Part shown: positions 50,186 through 54,281 of the stretch, piece by piece | Numbering within the stretch: position 1 is the stretch's first letter | How the letters are laid out: every line of letters starts with the position of its first letter | Source of the DNA: Sphingomonas sp. 32-62-10 | GTDB lineage: Bacteria; Pseudomonadota; Alphaproteobacteria; Sphingomonadales; Sphingomonadaceae | Direction of reading: 5' to 3' | NCBI GenBank assembly: GCA_002280555.1 | Contig: NCEE01000007.1 | Location: 1-54,281 of the forward strand | Length of the DNA stretch: 54,281 nucleotides | Position numbers and translations under genes: made by a program | Notes under the pieces: model-generated | Told to the model about the DNA's origin: nothing | What the model saw: the letters and a program-made list of their open reading frames with translations, nothing else | Database searches by the model: none

Positions 50186-51325
50186 ATGACGCGATTACTG
50201 CTGCTGATCTTGTTGTCGCTATTCCTCGCGGGGTGCGCGACCCGCCCGTCCGGCGTGACCTTCCACGCCGAGGAGAATCCCCAATCGCTCGATGATTGGG
50301 GCCTGTTCGACATCAAGGACGGGCGGATCACGCCCCGTGCGGGCCTTGTCACCTACGAACTCGCGACGCCCCTGTTCAGCGACTACGCGCAGAAATGGCG
50401 CGCGGTGTTCATACCCAAGGGCATGGCCGCCAATTATGATCCGGAAAAGACGTTCGATTTTCCCGTCGGCACGGTGATCGCCAAGACATTTTACTACACC
50501 ACCCCGGCCGGCGTCGCGCCCGGCCAGAGCAGCCGCGTGATGAAAGCCACCCCCGCCAGCTACCAATCGGGGGTTGCCGGGCTCGATCTGTCGCAAAGCC
50601 GCCTGATGGAAACCCGGCTGATGGTGCGCCGCGCGGGGGGCTGGGAAGCGCTTCCCTATGTGTGGAACGCTGAGCAGACCGAAGCAACGCTGCAACGCAC
50701 GGGTGCGGCGATCCCGCTCGAGTTCATCGACGCCGGCAAGTCGACGCGATTCACTTATGCCGTGCCCAATGTGAACCAGTGCGCCGGGTGCCATGCGACG
50801 GACCGGACCAAGGCGTTGATGCCGATCGGCCTGCAGGCGCGACACCTGAACCGTGAATTTCCGGGCGAGGGCGGTGAGATCAACCAGCTCAAGCGACTGG
50901 CGATGATCGGCTATCTGAAAGGGGCGCCCGATCCCGCTGCCGCCGCGCGCAACGCCCGGTACGATGACTCCACCGCCGATGTCGGCGCCAGGGCCCGCGC
51001 CTATCTCGACATCAATTGCGCACATTGCCACAGCGCGACGGGCCCCGCCCGCGTCTCCGGGCTCTGGCTCGATTCAGGGACGAAAGACCTGCGTAAGCTG
51101 GGCGCTTGCAAGCCGCCCATCGCAGCGGGCAAAGGCACCGGCGGGCATGAATTCGGGCTCGTTCCCGGCCATCCCGATCAGTCGATCCTTGCCTATCGTC
51201 TCGCGACCAACGATCCCGGTGAAATGATGCCCGAAACCGGCCGCAGCCTGACGCATGCGGAAGGGGTGGCGCTGATCAACGATTGGATTGCGGGGTTGGA
51301 GGGCGGCTGCGGGGCGGCGGGGTAG
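50186..51325 (+). CDS. SO2930 family diheme c-type cytochrome lipoprotein
   Basis: This 379-residue lipoprotein has lipobox LAGC with Cys 17. Two covalent heme sites are seen, CAGCH (about residue 199) and CAHCH (about residue 279). The N-terminal region contains LDDWGLFDIKDGRITPRAGLVTYELATPLFSDYAQKWR, typical of this cytochrome family (first defined from Shewanella SO_2930). Methionines in DPGEMMPETGR are possible heme ligands. It is expected to move electrons in the periplasm or at the outer membrane; the donor and acceptor are unknown. It forms a two-gene unit with the beta-helix gene. Confidence 0.88.
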   Translation: MTRLLLLILLSLFLAGCATRPSGVTFHAEENPQSLDDWGLFDIKDGRITPRAGLVTYELATPLFSDYAQKWRAVFIPKGMAANYDPEKTFDFPVGTVIAKTFYYTTPAGVAPGQSSRVMKATPASYQSGVAGLDLSQSRLMETRLMVRRAGGWEALPYVWNAEQTEATLQRTGAAIPLEFIDAGKSTRFTYAVPNVNQCAGCHATDRTKALMPIGLQARHLNREFPGEGGEINQLKRLAMIGYLKGAPDPAAAARNARYDDSTADVGARARAYLDINCAHCHSATGPARVSGLWLDSGTKDLRKLGACKPPIAAGKGTGGHEFGLVPGHPDQSILAYRLATNDPGEMMPETGRSLTHAEGVALINDWIAGLEGGCGAAG

Positions 51326-51356
51326 TCGGGATGATGGCATCATGCCTCCTCCCCAC

Positions 51357-51433
51357 CCGTTCGTGTCGAGCGAAGTCGAGACACTTTGCGCAACGCTTTT
51401 GGCCTGTTTCTCGACTTCGCTCGAAACGAACGG
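51357..51433. repeat. Inverted-repeat hairpin, GAGCGAAGTCGA family, copy 3
   Basis: The 25-base arms (51357-51381 and 51409-51433) match with one mismatch. This copy differs from the two at 6178 and 10013 outside the core. It again lies between convergent genes (cytochrome and gatB). Confidence 0.9.
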
Positions 51434-51466
51434 ATCACGTAAAAGTCATTACGTTCAACCGATAGG

Positions 51467-51559
51467 CCGTCACCCTGAACTTGTTTCAGGGTCCACTACA
51501 CCCCTCGGGCGAACGGCTGCGGCGGCGAAGTGGATGCTGAAACAAGTTCAGCATGACGG
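51467..51559. repeat. Paired inverted hairpin units, GTCACCC/GGGTCCAC family, copy B
   Basis: The two 30-base arms (51467-51496 and 51530-51559) are inverted copies with four differences. Each arm folds on itself: ACCCTGAA, loop CTTGT, TTCAGGGT on the left; ATGCTGAA, loop CTTGT, TTCAGCAT on the right. The four differences keep every pair within each arm. Confidence 0.9.
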
Positions 51560-51578
51560 ATTGGTGGAGGGGGTCCCC

Positions 51579-53048
51579 CTACCCCAGCGCCTTCCGCAGC
51601 AATTCGTTCACAACGCCCGGATTGGCCTTTCCGCCCATCGCCTTCATCGTCTGGCCGACGAAGAAGCCGAACAGGGCCTCCTTGCCCGCCTTGAACTGAT
51701 CGACCTTGTCTGCATTGGCGGCGAGGATATCGGCGATCACCGCTTCGATCGCACCGGTGTCGCTGGTCTGCTTCAGCCCGCGCTCCTCGACGATAACACC
51801 CGCGTTCTGGCCGGTCTCCAGCATGATTTCGAACACCTGCTTGGCAAGGCTTCCCGACAGCGTGCCATTGGCGACCAACCCGAGCAATTCCGCCGCCTGC
51901 GCAGGGCTGACGGGCGAATTGGCGATATCCCGACCCAACCGGTTGAGCGCGCCGAACAGCTCCGACGTCACCCAGTTCGCGCCTGCCACCGCCGGCGACC
52001 CCGCCTCGAGCAGCGCATCGAACCAGCGCGCAGCATCGACATCGGCGGTCAACACTGCCGCGGCATAAGGCGTAACGCCCAGCGCTTCGTACCGCTTGCG
52101 CTTGGCATCGGGCAGTTCGGGCAAGGACGCGCGGCATTCCTCCAGAAACGCATCATCCAGCACCAGCGGCAGCAGATCAGGATCGGGGAAGTAGCGATAA
52201 TCATGCGCATCTTCCTTCGATCGCATCGACCGCGTTTCGTTACGATCGGGATCGTAAAGCCGCGTTTCCTGGACGATCCGCCCGCCCTCTTCGAGCACCG
52301 CGATCTGGCGCTTCGCCTCCTGCTCCACCACCGCCATCACGAACCGGACCGAGTTGACGTTCTTCGTCTCGGTGCGCGTGCCGAGGTTCTTGTCGCCGAC
52401 CTTGCGGACCGAAACGTTCACATCGGCGCGCATCGATCCCTGATCCATGTTGCCGTCACACGACCCGACATAGCGCAGGATCGATCGCAGTTTCGACAGG
52501 TAAGCGCCTGCTTCCTGCGGTGACGTCATGTCGGGCTTCGACACGATTTCCATCAGCGCCACGCCCGACCGGTTGAGATCGACGTAGGAACGCGTCGGGT
52601 GCTGATCATGCATCAACTTGCCGGCATCCTGCTCGACATGAATTCGTTCGACGCCGATCCGCTTGGTCGCCTGATCGGGGTTCTTGTCGTCGAGCGAGAT
52701 CATGATCGCGCCTTCCCCCACGATCGGGTGGTAAAGCTGGCTGATCTGATAGCCCTGCGGCAGATCGGCGTAGAAATAATTCTTCCGGTCGAATCGCGAC
52801 CATGTGTTGATCTGCGCCTCGATCGCCATGCCGGTGCGCACCGCCTGGCGAATGCACTCGCGGTTGGGCACCGGAAGCATGCCCGGCATCGCCGCATCGA
52901 CCAGCGACACCTGCGTGTTGGGCTCGGCCCCGAAAGCGGTGGCCGCGCCGGAGAATAGCTTGGCGTTGGAGGTGACCTGCGCATGGACTTCGAGGCCGAC
53001 AACGACCTCCCAGTCACCGGTTGTGCCGGAAAGGATATAATCGCTCAT
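51579..53048 (-). CDS. gatB: Asp-tRNA(Asn)/Glu-tRNA(Gln) amidotransferase subunit B
   Basis: This subunit of GatCAB amidates misacylated tRNA. The 489-residue product has the family N-terminus VVVGLEVHAQVTSNAKLFSGA, the active-site and tRNA-binding cradle (MADVNVSVR-type stretch seen as MRADVNVSVRKVG; SMRSKEDAHDYRYFPDPDLLPL) and a C-terminal YqeY-like tail ending in MGGKANPGVVNELLRKALG. The start at ATG 53048 lies one base after the gatA stop codon, so the two are coupled. An upstream extension to 53111 is not expected. Confidence 0.96.
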   Translation of the reverse strand: MSDYILSGTTGDWEVVVGLEVHAQVTSNAKLFSGAATAFGAEPNTQVSLVDAAMPGMLPVPNRECIRQAVRTGMAIEAQINTWSRFDRKNYFYADLPQGYQISQLYHPIVGEGAIMISLDDKNPDQATKRIGVERIHVEQDAGKLMHDQHPTRSYVDLNRSGVALMEIVSKPDMTSPQEAGAYLSKLRSILRYVGSCDGNMDQGSMRADVNVSVRKVGDKNLGTRTETKNVNSVRFVMAVVEQEAKRQIAVLEEGGRIVQETRLYDPDRNETRSMRSKEDAHDYRYFPDPDLLPLVLDDAFLEECRASLPELPDAKRKRYEALGVTPYAAAVLTADVDAARWFDALLEAGSPAVAGANWVTSELFGALNRLGRDIANSPVSPAQAAELLGLVANGTLSGSLAKQVFEIMLETGQNAGVIVEERGLKQTSDTGAIEAVIADILAANADKVDQFKAGKEALFGFFVGQTMKAMGGKANPGVVNELLRKALG

Positions 53049-53049
53049 A

Positions 53050-54281
53050 TTACCACCAAGCCCCCGGCCGCGCCGTAAACCCGGCCCGCTCTTCCAACGC
53101 CAGACACGCATTCAGCACGCCCTGCTCGTCCAAGGCGCGGCCAATGATCTGCAAGCCGAGCGGCAGCCCGGCCTTGTCGAGCCCGCCCGGCACGCTCATC
53201 GCGGGGAGGCCTGCCAGCGACGAGGGCACAGTGAAGACGTCGTTGAGATACATCGCGATCGGATCGGCGCTCTTCTCGCCCAGCGCAAAGGCAGCGCTCG
53301 GCGCGGTGGGGGTCAGCAAGTAGTCGCACTGCTCGAACGCACGGTCGAAATCGCGGGCGATCAGCGTACGGACCTTTGACGCCTGTGTGAAATACGCGTC
53401 GTAAAACCCTGCGGACAATACATAAGTCCCGATCATGATCCGGCGCTTCACTTCGTTGCCAAAACCCGCCGCGCGGGTGGCCGCATACATATCCTGCAGG
53501 TTTGCGCCCTCGGGCAGGTCGCGCAGACCGAAGCGCACCCCATCATAGCGCGCCAGGTTGGATGAGGCCTCGGCTGGCGCGATGATGTAATAAGCGGGCA
53601 GCGCATATTTGGTGTGCGGTAGCGATACCTCGACGATCTCGGCACCGGCATCCTTCAGCCAATCGATGCCCTGCTGCCACAGCGCGTCGATCTCGCTCGG
53701 CATGTTGTCGACCCGGTATTCCTTCGGGATGCCGATCTTCTTGCCCGCCATGCTGCTATTCAGCCCGGCTTCCCATTTGGGAACCGGCAGCTCGAGCGAG
53801 GTCGCATCCTTTGGGTCGAAGCCCGCCATCGCCTCCAGCATGATCGCGCAATCGCGCACGTCGCGCGCCATTGGCCCCGCCTGATCGAGCGACGAGGCGA
53901 ACGCCACCACGCCCCAGCGCGAACAGCGACCATAGGTCGGCTTGATGCCCGCAATGCCGACAAACGCGGCTGGCTGGCGGATCGAGCCGCCGGTATCGGT
54001 GCCGGTCGCCGCCGGGCAAAGTCGCGCGGCAATCGCTGCCGATGAGCCGCCGGAGGATCCACCCGGCGCGAGCGGGGCATTCCCGCCATCGCTGCGCCGC
54101 CACGGCGAGATGACGTTACCGAACGCGCTGGTTTCGTTCGACGATCCCATCGCGAACTGGTCCATGTTCAACTTGCCGAGCATCCCCGCCCCTGCCGCGA
54201 ACAAGTTCGCCGACACGGTCGATTCATATTCAGGCGTGAAGCCTTCCAGGATCAGGCTGGCAGCCGTAGTTGGCACGCCCT
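53050..54281 (-). CDS. gatA: Asp-tRNA(Asn)/Glu-tRNA(Gln) amidotransferase subunit A, 3' part
   Basis: This is the glutaminase subunit of GatCAB, an amidase-signature enzyme that supplies ammonia from glutamine. About 410 of roughly 490 residues are visible; the 5' end lies beyond the right edge. The amidase signature is intact: GGSSGGSSAAIAARLCPAATGTDTGGSIRQPAAF, which contains the cis-Ser and the nucleophile Ser of the Ser-cisSer-Lys triad, the Lys being upstream in the portion outside the window. IAGIKPTYGRCSRWG and LLTPTAPSAAF are also typical. It is upstream of and coupled to gatB. Confidence 0.96.
   Translation of the reverse strand, partial: GVPTTAASLILEGFTPEYESTVSANLFAAGAGMLGKLNMDQFAMGSSNETSAFGNVISPWRRSDGGNAPLAPGGSSGGSSAAIAARLCPAATGTDTGGSIRQPAAFVGIAGIKPTYGRCSRWGVVAFASSLDQAGPMARDVRDCAIMLEAMAGFDPKDATSLELPVPKWEAGLNSSMAGKKIGIPKEYRVDNMPSEIDALWQQGIDWLKDAGAEIVEVSLPHTKYALPAYYIIAPAEASSNLARYDGVRFGLRDLPEGANLQDMYAATRAAGFGNEVKRRIMIGTYVLSAGFYDAYFTQASKVRTLIARDFDRAFEQCDYLLTPTAPSAAFALGEKSADPIAMYLNDVFTVPSSLAGLPAMSVPGGLDKAGLPLGLQIIGRALDEQGVLNACLALEERAGFTARPGAWW

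Overview
The window looks like chromosome of an alphaproteobacterium of the sphingomonad group (Sphingomonas or a close relative). The reasons are the high-GC coding style, the many GGGGG-type ribosome sites, a single-cysteine DksA, DUF1465/RcdA-like and DUF465 proteins, a large TonB receptor, and intergenic hairpins built on GAGCGAAGTCGA and on GTCACCC...GGGTCCAC. This assignment is inference from gene content, not from a marker gene.

Layout. 1-11 kb: the 3' part of ilvD, a DUF808 membrane protein, a small Cys-rich secreted protein, an M28 (glutamate carboxypeptidase II-like) peptidase, a ModE-type regulator, a gamma carbonic anhydrase, an M1 aminopeptidase and a nitronate monooxygenase. 10-14 kb: small regulatory genes (RcdA-like, two DUF465, PilZ, DksA) and a Ser/Thr/Gly-rich protein with a PEP-CTERM-like tail and a 15-bp tandem repeat. 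14-29.7 kb: housekeeping genes serS-surE-nlpD-like-tyrS, PilZ, recG, sdhE, mfd, GAF, DUF4440, a GGDEF/EAL protein, moaA and nadK.

29.8-48.8 kb: tRNA-Asn(GTT), whose last 15 bases are repeated exactly 18,952 bp downstream beside a tyrosine integrase. The interval is therefore an integrated island. Its right third (43.4-48.7 kb) is a leftward block with integrase, an AlpA-like regulator, a RepA-like hexameric ATPase, phage-like small proteins and a dense cluster of TGAAACA/TGTTTCA heptamers that could be an origin. Its middle carries a nutrient module. A leftward operon encodes a DctA symporter, an exported alpha/beta hydrolase, a TonB receptor and an M14 carboxypeptidase-like lipoprotein; divergent from it lie a DctB-like sensor kinase and a DctD-like regulator that lacks the GAFTGA loop. 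The left end holds small uncharacterised genes and a decayed non-coding stretch.

48.9-54.3 kb: chromosome resumes with a beta-helix lipoprotein, an SO2930-type diheme cytochrome lipoprotein, a cluster of inverted repeats, gatB and the 3' part of gatA.

How the parts may work together: the island cargo reads as a complete route in which a substrate is imported across the outer membrane, cut in the periplasm by an esterase-like hydrolase and a carboxypeptidase, and the released C4-dicarboxylate or acidic amino acid is taken up by DctA under its own two-component system. The substrate cannot be told from the sequence.
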